A stretch of DNA of 50,367 bases, taken from Russula earlei. Taxonomy: Eukaryota > Basidiomycota > Agaricomycetes > Russulales > Russulaceae. The stretch's first letter is position 1. The number at the start of each line of letters is the position of its first letter. Below the pieces are notes generated by a model that worked only from the letters and a program-made list of their open reading frames with translations, did no database searches and was not told where the DNA came from. Positions 22,541-31,829 of this stretch are shown here, piece by piece. The stretch covers positions 1 to 50,367 of the forward strand of contig JAGFNK010000389.1 in NCBI GenBank assembly GCA_025769875.1. Reading direction: 5' to 3'. The translations under genes were made by a program, and so were the position numbers.

Positions 22541-22848
22541 ATCTTGGCAGGATGAAGGAAGGCTTGCAGCCTGCGAGAGCAAGGCGTGGTGGGGATTGGC
22601 AGATGACTCTCCAAATCGAGTTACATACCCAAATCTGGCGAAGCAGAGTGGCAGACGACTCTCCAAATCGAGCAACCATATCCAAATGTGGCACTTCAAA
22701 CATCCAAATGTGGCAATCAAAATGGCTCAAAACGGCTCGCGCTGTTTCGAGCGGCTCGAAGCCGCGAGCCGTTGAACAGCTTGGCTCAGCTCAAATACAG
22801 CTCCGGCTCAGCTCAAAACGGTTTTGAGCCAAGCCGGCGACAGCACTA

Positions 22849-22856
22849 AGTTGGCC
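22849..22856. repeat. Right 8-bp target duplication of hAT-1 (AGTTGGCC)
   Basis: Exact copy of 15320-15327. The bases that follow continue the Reb1-like exon. Confidence 0.9.
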
Positions 22857-22966
22857 CAGGAAGGTAAATTGGACATGTCTGCTCGAGGATTTTGGGTTTC
22901 CATTTCAAAGGCCATGGGAGCGACCTGGACACCAAAGCAGTGTCAAAGCAAATGGTGTATAATGGC
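22857..22966 (+). pseudogene. Reb1-like Myb gene, continuation after hAT-1
   Basis: The frame continues from EELA with QEGKLDMSARGFWVSISKAMG and then WTPKQCQSKW, the recognition-helix end of the next SANT repeat. Spliced across the element it completes the repeat begun at 15272. After the KW the similarity ends, either at an intron donor (GTGTAT) or through decay. The C-terminal repeats expected in this family were not found before the TIR element at 23210. Confidence 0.8.
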
Positions 22967-23207
22967 ACCCCATGTCAAAGAAATCCATTTCGCTTGCCTT
23001 GTTATGTTACATTCTCGATAGATGTTATGTCTCCTCATAACATGGACCGTTGCAACGAGACAGCTGCTACCTTCCACAACAATCATGTTCATTTTTCTGT
23101 CTCCCCCCATCATTTGCCAGTCTATCGTAACACTCCTATAATTTGAGGTCCTATCCCATTGGACAAACGCATTGGTTGTATGCACAGTTTCTTGTACAGT
23201 GGATACT
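22967..23207. other. Spacer with no recognised gene
   Basis: Short frames only. It could hold decayed downstream exons of the Reb1-like gene. Confidence 0.3.
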
Positions 23208-23209
23208 TA

Positions 23210-23614
23210 TTGCCATTTTCAGCGCACTTGGCAGAGCTTGAATTCCACCCAAATTGGCGCAGAAACCCCCTCAAACATGCGGGATGAATATCTCCCTCAA
23301 AACAGCTTCAATTCATATGAAAATCATTGTCCCTGAATCGCCTGAATGAGGGCTAGGCAGCCCCATTGTTTTCATGAGATTTGAGTGAGAATTGGTGGAG
23401 CTGGACTCAAGCCACCTCCACATGTGTATTAGATGAATTACAACTCAAAATCATGGTCTATATCTATTATTTTTCCCTCATGTTGTACCCATGGGCTGTC
23501 TTGAGGCAGCCCCATAGTGTTTTTGACTCAAGTGTTGTGGTGTGCAACATTGTTTTCAGTGTGATTGGGACGGCCAGCCACTCATTGCCCCTCTTACCTC
23601 TCCATTCTGACCAT
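23210..23614 (+). repeat. Left terminal inverted repeat of the TA element
   Basis: Pairs with 25695-26102. Both arms contain the same short open frame (MSENWWSWTQATSTCVLDE at 23381 and at 25931 on the minus strand), a consequence of arm identity rather than evidence for a gene. Confidence 0.85.
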
Positions 23615-23631
23615 ACACATACCCTGCACCC

Positions 23632-25212
23632 ATGCCCACTCCAGCCTCTGTCCCTACATCATGCACCATCGCCTCCACCTCGCCTGCCTTGCCCATCATC
23701 CCTGCAGTTCCTACCTTGTCCGCCATTCCCGTCACCTCGTTCACCGCCGCCATCCTTGACTTGCCAGCCATCATCACCTCGGCTCCACCTGCCCTCGCCA
23801 TCCCAACATCGCCCGCATTCACCATCGTCACCACCTCGTCTGTCCCCGCTGCCGTAGCCTCAGCCGTGACATCGCCTATCGCCACTGTCCCCGTCTTAGC
23901 CCAACCAGCTCCCGTGCCCTCAGTGTCGCCTGCTATGGCCACTGTCTCAGCTCCGTGCACAACCACCATCTCAACCTCGCCCACCGACATTTTAGCGCCA
24001 CCTGCCACTTCAGCCCTTGCAGCCCCATCTGCCACCCCCGCCTTCGTCTCATCCGCTCCCACGCCCTCAGTCGTCTCGTCACCCTCAGTCTTGTCCGTTG
24101 CCTCATCCATCGCCACAGTAGCCTCAGTCATGCCAGCCGCCGACTTCGCATCAGTCTCTGTCTTAGCCTCGCCCGTACTCATCAGTTCAGCCCAGTCCGT
24201 CATAGCACCAGCATCGCCAGCCGCCGCCATCTCCACCCTGCCCTCAGCCTCAGCCTTCTCAGTCTCAGCCGCCGCCACTGTGCCCCTAGTTTTGCCAGCC
24301 GTCTCCGTCGCCCCAGCTTCAGATCAGTGAACCGCCGCCACCGTGCTCTTAGCCTTGCCAGCCGCCTTAGTCTCATCAGCCGCCACTGTAGCCTCAGCCT
24401 CAGCCACCGACGTCTTAGTGCCACATGCCACTGTCTCCACCACCGTCTCACAAGCCACCGCCGCCATGCCCTTGTCAGCCACCGCCGCCGTCGCCCCTGC
24501 ATCGCCCTCAGTCGTCGCCTCTGCCCTGTCCACCTCCACCGTTGCACCAGCTCAGTCCGCCGCCACCTTCTCAGTCTCAGCCTCAGTCTTCTCAGTCTCA
24601 GCTGCAGCTTTAGTAGTTTCGCATGACACCAGCACCGCCGCACTGTTGCAACCCCTCGCCACCAGCACCACCCCAGAAGACCAAAAAGGCCTCGGCCACG
24701 AACTTAGCCACAACACGCCACAACAGGAGCAGAAGCCGCCGCCGCAGGAGAAGCAGTCGCCGACGCCAACAGCACACCGCACGCCACCTCCCACATCGCC
24801 TCCCCATCTGTTTGCGTGCTCTCACCCACATCTGCTGCCAACACCTGCAGTGGAGACGACCCCGCCACCGCCGCCGCAAGACGACAGATCCCACCCCCGC
24901 GCGAGCCACCCCACGCATCCTCTTTCTCGAGTCCTTGCCACCTACGTCTCTATCTACGAACTCACACTCACCGCCTACGCCTTTGCTCCTCGTCCACGCC
25001 TGCTGCCACCACCTGCAATGGAGACGACCATGCTGCCACCACCACAAGACAACACCACCACCATGCAGCCACCATCTCGTCACTGCCGCCCTCATCTCCA
25101 TCGCCTCCGTTTCCCATCGCCCTCGCCTCTTCCGTCATTGCCATCACCGATCGCCGCCTTTGCATCTTCCGCAGCACAAGCAGCCACGACCGCCGCCTCA
25201 ATTCAGACGTGA
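23632..25212 (+). CDS. Low-complexity Ala/Ser/Thr/Pro-rich frame in the TA element
   Basis: Segments 23632-24330 and 24343-25212 are in the same frame, separated only by one TGA at 24328-24330, giving about 527 codons. The first two-thirds are hydrophobic/Ser-Ala alternating (runs such as ATVSAPCTTTISTSPTD) built from GCC, TCA, GTC and ACC codons. The last third is Pro, His and Gln rich. The biased triplets also keep the opposite strand open (23556-24278), so openness alone is weak evidence. It may be a Ser/Thr-rich wall- or mucin-like product, or a repeat artefact. No signal peptide is visible at the Met. Confidence 0.3.
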
Positions 25213-25598
25213 AAGGCTCAAAACACTCACATTCAGATGCTTGACCAAGGACGGTCAAAGTTTCAAGCCCCCGGGAGGTGTAAGGAAGATTATGGCTGGC
25301 CTCGAAATCACATGCAAAAACGCGACATGACACGACATGAGACTGACACCTCAGCTCCCTTTCATCCCTTGCCACCTCCCTCTCGTTCCAGGCAGTCCAC
25401 TGACTGCACACCACAAGCCATCTTGTGTGTGACATCAAGACCTCGATTGCATCGCCCAGCCCTCACCACCGATCACGCGCCCTTGCACGCCTTGGCACAC
25501 TAGACGTGTTCGCGTCTCAAGCCTTTCACGACCGCCTTGACCGTCTCAACCAGTCTTGATTCACTTTCATGCCATTCATCTCTAGTACCTCTCTCCTG

Positions 25599-25608
25599 TA
25601 TATAAAAA
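25599..25608 (+). promoter_or_regulatory. TATA box facing the right arm of the TA element
   Basis: TATATAAAAA in a promoter-like context, followed about 30 bp later by a leader with CCCCTCTTTGCAACCC. It reads rightward into the inverted repeat. No ORF of note follows. Confidence 0.35.
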
Positions 25609-25694
25609 CACCCTAGCTACTCTGTAGTAGAAAGAGTTCAGAATAGGACCCCTCTTTGCAACCCACTCCTCTCTGTCTGTGAAAAACAAGAAGG

Positions 25695-26102
25695 ATGGTC
25701 AGAATCAAGAGGCGAGAGGGGTGATGAGTGGCTGGCCGCGACTCCAATCGCACTGGAAACCACATTGCACACCACAACACTTGAGTCAAAAACACTATGG
25801 GGCTGCCTCAAGACAGCCCATGGGTACAACATGAGGGAAAAATAATAGATATAGACCATGATTTTGAGTTGTAATTCATCTAATACACATGTGGAGGTGG
25901 CTTGAGTCCAGCTCCACCAATTCTCACTCAAATCTCATGAAAATAATGGGGCTGCCTAGCCCTCATTCAGGCGATTCAGGGACAATAATTTTCATATGAA
26001 TTGAAGCTGTTTTGAGGGAGATATTCATCCCGCATGTTTGAGGGGATTTCTGCGCTGATTTGGGTGGAATTCAAGCTCCACCAAGTGCGCTGAAAACGGC
26101 AA
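25695..26102 (-). repeat. Right terminal inverted repeat of the TA element
   Basis: Reverse complement of 23210-23614 with few differences (for example GTGCGATTGGAGTCGC versus GTGTGATTGGGAC). Confidence 0.85.
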
Positions 26103-26283
26103 TAATGCTGGCATGAAAGAAGCCTGTAAATTTGGGATGATGACGAGGGGTCGTTATATCTGGACAGACAGAGGCATGGGGTTGGCTGAAACAGGGATCT
26201 TGCAGTAGTGGTTTATACCCTCCGATCACTGAGCAGCTACGAGGATGATTGAACTACCACCCATAAATACCCTTCTTTTGCTT

Positions 26284-26950
26284 TCAACAGCCTAATGGCA
26301 CCGCTTTCCAAAACAAGGCGCTTGCTAAACCATGGTTGTGAAGAGCAGGCATCCAGCACCTTAGGAGACAGTCAGCATAGCCAATGCCACAGATCAGTAT
26401 GATATTGAACTGACTTGCCTGGCACTGTCTGACATTTAATTTTTGAGATAACCCCACAAGATCAAGTCCACCATCTGGCGTCAAGGGATATTCGATCTCA
26501 TTCATATGTTCCAGGTCCTTTCGTTGTTCGTAAATCCTCACAAGGATGTAACTTTCCACTTTTCTTTTTTTCCTCGGTGCATCCTTCCCAAAAGGGTAGG
26601 ATCGTTTGCTTGGAATTGCAATTGTGTTTGACTGACACCCAGGAGCAGACATACAATCAGTATTTCCGTCAGGCATCTTCTCTTGATCATCTGTCAGTGC
26701 TGGAGTCAATGCATGCTGGACGTAGAATGTGTCAACCTCGCTGTGTGAATGCTCCGCTGCTGTGGGCTATGTAAATCGGAAAGTGCTTGCTGGTTCATCG
26801 CTGTGTTCTTGCTGTTGATGGCCTCGGTTTTCATTGGCGATGCTCTGCTCAGAGGTGCTGTCAGGTCTTGGGAGAGTAATCACACATTGAGGCAAGAAAT
26901 TCGGAAGTTGAATCTTCAATCTTAATTGATCCCTGTCCCTGCGACTATGC
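26284..26950 (-). pseudogene. Unrecognised NLS-bearing protein fragment
   Basis: The minus-strand frame is open from about 26950 to 26284 except for one TAG at about 26770 (acaTAG). The middle part holds PFGKDAPRKKRKVESYI, an SV40-like basic nuclear localisation signal, followed by a charged segment (EHMNEIEYPLTPDGGLDL). The frame then turns Cys-rich and probably leaves coding sequence or meets an intron near 26400. The upstream end joins LTR-D sequence at about 26950. The family is not recognised. Nuclear location is inferred from the basic motif only. Confidence 0.4.
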
Positions 26951-27393
26951 TGTTGAAGCAGATGGGCACAGGTTATGATAACAGTGATAAGATCCTTAAG
27001 ATCTATCAAAAGATATCTACAATGCGTGATTAGATGCAATAGATAAGATAGGAAACAGTAAGTACTCACTTCAGTATTGTGTAAGACAAGACTGAAGTGA
27101 TCTATCGAAATACAACGCTCTTAAGTACTCCAGAGCATCTCTAAGTACACTGCAAGTAGCTACCATCAATAAGAAACAAAGATCATACAAGGATCAGTCG
27201 TTAGTAGCTACCGATTGTCATCAATTAACTTATCATTGTAAGTAATGCAGATCTCAGCATATGAGCTGAGCCGGACTGCGTGATCCGACATGTCATGCAC
27301 CTGAGCTAAGCTGGTGATGCCTGGTCCGTGTAACCGACACGTCAATGCATCTGAGCTGTGATTACATCACAACGTCCCAGGGTAGTGGTAACA
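26950..27393 (-). repeat. LTR-D copy (minus strand)
   Basis: Reverse complement of 2931-3380. On the minus strand it starts TGTTACCACTACCC (27393 leftwards) and runs through GATGTAATCACAGC and the conserved ATAAGTTAATTGATGACAAT to about 26976. A candidate left end is TGATAACAG at 26976. No matching target duplication was found, so its status (solo or fragment) is open. Confidence 0.6.
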
Positions 27394-27479
27394 TACCAAA
27401 TCACCCAAATCAATGATAATCTCAACATATGCTGCCCACGCTAGCTTCCATGGTGAATAAAGGACAAGCAACAGTGAGT

Positions 27480-27659
27480 TCATCTCATGTGGATCAATAG
27501 TGCATCAATATATGGCTTCTTCAGCGGGCGACTCGAGCCACCCACATCGATGCCGCACTTGACACATAACTCCTGTAGTACAGGAATACTGTATCGTTTG
27601 AGGGCCTTCTCGGTTGGATTGTGTTGCCGAAGAGCATGCTCGGCGTGGTCAATCATATA
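27480..27659 (-). pseudogene. SAP-domain-like fragment split by a Tc1 element
   Basis: The minus-strand frame (HAEHALRQHNPTEKALKRYS and following) contains YSIPVLQELCVKCGIDVGG then PLKKPYIDALL, resembling the SAP helix-turn-helix (L-x-E-L-C-x3-G, K-x2-L/Y-I-x-L), a DNA/chromatin-binding motif. Removing the Tc1 element and one TA joins it to bases right of 29259 and opens an in-frame ATG (MRFYQCMIDHAEH). It ends at a stop at 27480. Only about 70 residues are visible, so the gene identity is unknown. Confidence 0.45.
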
Positions 27660-29257
27660 CAGTGACCCAAAAAACCGTTCAATTGTTTTGTACATTTTCA
27701 TTGTATTAACCATATCTAGAGCACCACTGCAGCTAATAATATGTAACTGGGTTTGTTATAAAGCTCTACATCATAGCTTTGTAATGGTATACTTTATATA
27801 GCATAAACATAATTAGATAGGAAGATATAAGGTATGTTTGCTGGTGTACCCATCTGAACAGTTTTTTGGCCCTCATTAGTGAATTTATTATTTCTCAGAT
27901 TAAGATTCATATTCTTTCCCCAGAGGGCCAAAATTGAACATGGAGGTCATGTGACCTTTAATAAACTCAAATCATGTGCAAATAAGCCAAAACAGCTGCT
28001 TCTTCTTTACTAACATCATGAAGTCAACTATATTATCTCCATTCTCTAGGCCAACCATTCAGTCTATAACATTGCCAAGGCAGCACACAGAAGCATTGGT
28101 TCAATCACCAACATTCACCAGAAATACCTTCCTGACCTTACAAAGTCCTCTGGAGGTTGTCTTTCCAAGCTCTCTAATCTTGACATCCACTATGCCACAT
28201 GCCTTCTTAGCTCTGAAGAAGCAGATACTGCTTCTCAGGTTGCTAGAAGGTTGGAGGTCATCAAAGAGACCACTATCTCCAATCAGACCATTTGAAACTA
28301 CCTTAACAAGGCAGGCTTGAAGGCAGTTACAAAGAAGAAGAAGCCTTCCCTTAAACCAAGTCACTATAGGGCCAGAAAGAACTTTGCAGAAAAGTACCTA
28401 TACTGGATTGTGGAGGACTGAAAAAAGGTAATTTGGTCAGATGAGACCAAAATCAATTGTATAGGCTCAGATGGCAAGAGATGGGCTTGCAAAAAAAGAG
28501 GAGGGCACCTTTCTGAACACCTTGTTCAGCCAACAGTCAAACATGGAGGAGGTTTCTTAATGTTGTGAGGCTGCATGTCTTGAGAAGGAGTTGAGCATGC
28601 AGCAAAGATTGATGGAAGAAAGGATGCTGAACTTTATTGCAGAATCTTGGAGGATGAACTACTTGCATCTATCAAGCATTTCAAGAAGAAATGCAAAGAT
28701 ACCCTCTTTCAACAGGACAATGCCTCTATCCATAAGAGCAGGCTTGCCACATCTTGATTCCAAGACCACAGAATTCAGGTCATGGACTGGCCAGCTCAAC
28801 CCTCAGACCTCAATCCTATTGAGCATCTTTGGGCTCATCTCAAAAAGAAGCTTACAGTTTATTCAACACCCTCTAAGGGAATCGATGAACTTTAGGAGCA
28901 TACATAGCTGGAATAGGAAGCCATTGATCAAACTGTTGTGCAGAATTTGATAGAAAGTATGCCTAGGAGGGTGGAAGAGGTGTTCAAAGAAAATGGAGGA
29001 TACACAAACTACTAATTTTTGGCATATACCCTATTTAGATACCAAGGCAAAAAAACTGTTCAAATGGATACACTGGAAGAAATACCTTAAATCTTCTTAT
29101 ATAATAATGTTCATAGCATACATAGTATTTCATTACAAAGCTATGATGTAGAGCTTTAAAACAAGCCCAGTAACATGTCATCAGCTGCAGTTGTTTTCTA
29201 AATATAGTCAACATAACAAAAATGTTCAAAACATTTGAACAGTTTTTTGGGTCACTG
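27660..29257 (+). mobile_element. Tc1-like element (1,598 bp) with TA duplication
   Basis: Inverted repeats of about 205 bp start CAGTGACCCAAAAAAC at both ends (27660 and, reversed, 29257), flanked by TA at 27658-27659 and 29258-29259. It encodes a single full-length but stop-riddled DD34E transposase on the plus strand. It interrupts a SAP-like coding frame. Confidence 0.92.
28015..29015 (+). pseudogene. Tc1-like DD34E transposase, eight in-frame stops and no frameshift seen
   Basis: One frame spans the whole protein: an N-terminal HTH (NHSVYNIAKAAHRSIGSI), a second DNA-binding region (YLNKAGLKAVTKKKKPSLKP), catalytic D in VIWSDETKINC, second D in FQQDNASIHKS and E in DLNPIEHLWAHLKK, ending VFKENGGYTNY. 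The catalytic triad is intact. Stops lie at 28293, 28419, 28566, 28581, 28755, 28893, 28905 and 28914. Most sit where the family has Trp, so TGG changed to TGA or TAG. An extra TAG lies near 28047 close to the presumed start. No indel was needed to read the frame. Confidence 0.9.
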
Positions 29258-29259
29258 TA

Positions 29260-29893
29260 CATTGATAAAACCTCATGGTAAGTATGGACATTTTATTACG
29301 CAGTCTGATGCTCAGACCCACTAATGATCTCACCTCTAAGCGTAAGGGACCACCCTATAGGCACCCACGGCGAGAACAATTATCCCCAAAGTTAGTGCCG
29401 CTCTCATGAACATGCGTGCTGGGTGATACCCTTCTCTCCTTGACAGTGCTGCAAAAGGGCACTGTGTTCTATGCTTTTGAGAAGTACACGTAAGAATGTC
29501 TTCTATCTCTTCCCAAATGTGCTAACTGTTGGTCGCTCGTCATCATGCTTGTTGGTGATAACAATTATCCTCGTCGTGTGATAATGACTCATTTCTCCTG
29601 AATATATAGTTTGAGCCCACAATAGTACCTGCACCTTCTCAAGGTATTTAAATTCATGGAGAACATGATGGTGACAATCACCTCCGTATCACAACAACCT
29701 GATTGCAAGCATGGTATTGAACCCTTCATTGCTTAATCCCCTTCGCTATTCAACTGCAGTCAAATGACGAGGGAATACTGTGTCACCACCATCACCACCA
29801 CACAATTGCAAACGTCACCGGGTGAGCCTCTGTGCCAATGCGTATGTCTGACTGTCCTCCGCTCATAAACCCAACAGTTGGAGCGCCCACCAG
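29260..29893. other. Spacer between the Tc1 element and the F-box relic
   Basis: No clear gene. The first ~30 bp continue the SAP-like exon on the minus strand. The rest has short frames and an ACCATCACCACCACACAAT stretch near 29785, possibly upstream exon or leader of the F-box gene. Confidence 0.3.
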
Positions 29894-31060
29894 ATGGAAA
29901 TGAGCGGAAACGGCGCTTTTGCTCATCAACCAATTGTAATTGTTGGAAGGCAGTTAAGAGACGCCGAGTACAGCAGCATCAAACACACCTTGTACGCTGA
30001 CCGTTCATGCAAATTTCCATTCCGTAACAACTTTTGTAGTGCACAGGGATCCAGGACATGCCTGTCGAACTACTTCTTATGATTTCCACCCATCTGGACA
30101 ATGACGATCTTCGAACATTGGTACTTGCTTCACAATCCATAGGTCGATCGCTCTTACCAGAGTACTTGCACCGCTGTGGGCTTGAGGCAAACGACACAAG
30201 TGAAGGGGGCTCAGAAGTGACACTACATGAACTGAGCGGATATGTGTCTCTTGGACTGTGGTCTGCTATTCACACCTTCAAACCCCCCGAAAAGATGTTC
30301 TGTTCCATCCCTTGCTCCCCACTGGAGGCCCAAACTGCGATGAGATTCCTTACCCGTTTCCTTATTGAGCCTTCAAATACATGCAATCTTCGGGATTTCC
30401 ACCTTCTTCTCCATGGGTCCAATCCGCTTCTGCTGGCCTCTGGGTTCATCAAAATGCACCAACTGTTTAACACCCTACCACTCACACGACTGCACTTCGC
30501 AGGATTCAGTTCTGTGGATTGTCTTCCTTCCTCCATCGCCTTATGAAGCGGAGCATGCAGCTCTCACACAATTAATTTACTTGATATTTCATCTGATTAC
30601 GCCTTCGCTCCCAGAATCGCAGAAACCACGATGGGGATTCTCAAGCACTCACCTATCAAGTCCCTGTTCCTTTGCATAGTATCTTTGAAACCCTCCCACT
30701 GGACCGCTTTACTTGGTGAGCTCAACATGACATCTCTTGAGAAACTCGTTCTCGAAGGGGATATCCCAGGGCCAGCGCTCATTCATTTTCTAACCAAGCA
30801 CAAGGGCCTTAAGGGCATCTGTATCCAATGCAATGTGCTATTGGACCGCATTCAACCTAGCCGTCAGCCTTTCCTACCCAATCTTCTGACCCTTTGTGCT
30901 CCATTGGAGAGCGACTTGGTAACTCGACAAGCCTTTACAACCTAGAAGTGGAAATGAGCCAATTCCAACCGCATGATCCTACCTTTCTTCGTCTCTTGCA
31001 AATCGTGAGCCATTTCCAGAACCTCAACCATCTTGGGCTTTGAATTTTGCTGACTTTGCC
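29894..31060 (+). pseudogene. F-box protein relic
   Basis: An exon-like start at 29894 or 29903 (MSGNGAFAHQPIVIV) is followed, after a probable intron, by the F-box from about 30056: MPVELLLMISTHLDNDDLRTLVLASQ. A leucine-rich continuation runs to 30546 (HLLLHGSNPLLLASG; LPLTRLHFAGF). A frameshift at about 30540 moves the frame to 30631-30945 (MTSLEKLVLEGDIPGPALIHFL), then a further break and ILLT-type LRR remains. F-box proteins recruit substrates to SCF ubiquitin ligases. This layout matches the large agaricomycete F-box families. Two or more frameshifts make it non-functional as it stands. Confidence 0.65.
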
Positions 31061-31394
31061 ATCTGCCTCACCACATACAAACCTGAGCCACTATGATAGT
31101 GATGGTTACCCAACTTGTGAGCTAAGACACATCCGCACTCCGAGTTGGTTCCTGAACCAGGCTTGCTTATCACATAGAGATATGGTATGACCTTACCACA
31201 TTTTCGTCTTCCATGTCTTACCCATATACTGTAACAGGACATCATGTGTGCCTATGTACAATCCTTTCTGATGGTAGAAAGGGTTTATTGGGAAGATGTG
31301 GGCGGTAAGTTGGGGACGGATGTCCTTGATGCACTACGTAGGGCAGCAAAGCCCACGCTTCATACTGTCATTACCGAATTGCGTGGTCTCTCTT
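31061..31394. other. F-box gene 3' region, no further gene
   Basis: Residual leucine-rich frames fade here; no independent feature is supported. Confidence 0.3.
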
Positions 31395-31720
31395 AGATGA
31401 ATGTGTGCATGCATATGTGATGACAACTTGGCAGGTCGTTCATGTCAATGTCAATACTTTCCTCAGTTTTATTCTGTGTGTGAGAATTTGCATGAAAGTG
31501 CATATGTGCATATCTCCGTCATCGGGGAGATTGATCCCCCACCCCCATTGACCAATTATTGCCAATAAGGCACTTACGGCCCACGGTTCTCCGGGTTTCA
31601 CTGGCTGTGGCCGTGTAGTAGGCAGATACTTAAGCAAGCGAGCTCACGCACCCTGAACCACCCTGGTTTCACTCGAGTATGTACATCGAAGTGATTGTTC
31701 ATATCGTACATGTAATTGCT
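31395..31720 (+). repeat. Repeat family H, 3' tail fragment
   Basis: Matches the H tails at about 12425-12880 and 14330-14440: TTCATG-x-CAATGTCAATAC, GAATTTGCATGAAAG, ATCTC-GTCAT-GGG, GCACTTA-GGC and GGCCGTGTAGTAGGCAGATACTTAA. No coding block is attached. It lies just upstream of the FunK1 relic. Confidence 0.6.
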
Positions 31721-31776
31721 GCCACACACAACCTGTTTTAAGATTAGAGTTAAGAGAGAATCATTGACTGCGGGAC

Positions 31777-31798
31777 CACGTACTGATTGCAGTACGTG
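31777..31798. promoter_or_regulatory. Perfect hairpin upstream of the FunK1 relic
   Basis: CACGTACTG and its exact complement CAGTACGTG are separated by 4 nt, ending 32 bp before the first ATG of the kinase gene. It could be an RNA hairpin or a protein-binding site, or may be chance. Confidence 0.35.
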
Positions 31799-31829
31799 AT
31801 TCTCACCTTTTCTTTGTCTCATCTCACAC

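Larger units (their letters stand above)
23210..26102. mobile_element. Long-TIR DNA element with TA target duplication (2,893 bp)
   Basis: The left arm 23210-23614 and right arm 25695-26102 are near-identical inverted repeats of about 405 bp. They begin TTGCCATTTTCAGCGCACTTGG and, reversed, TTGCCGTTTTCAGCGCACTTGG. Both ends are flanked by TA (23208-23209 and 26103-26104), as in Tc1/mariner-type insertions. The core contains a long Ala/Ser/Pro-rich frame and no transposase. A related 93-bp end occurs at 45013-45105, also next to TA. The close match of the arms suggests recent activity or gene conversion. Confidence 0.8.

Noticed and set aside
23556..24278. 240-codon minus-strand frame in the TA element
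   Set aside because: Mirror of the GCC/TCA triplet bias on the plus strand; Ala/Thr/Glu-rich filler without domains.
24425..24613. Short Pro-rich plus-strand frame
   Set aside because: Shifted-frame shadow of the low-complexity core; openness comes from the CCN/GCN bias.
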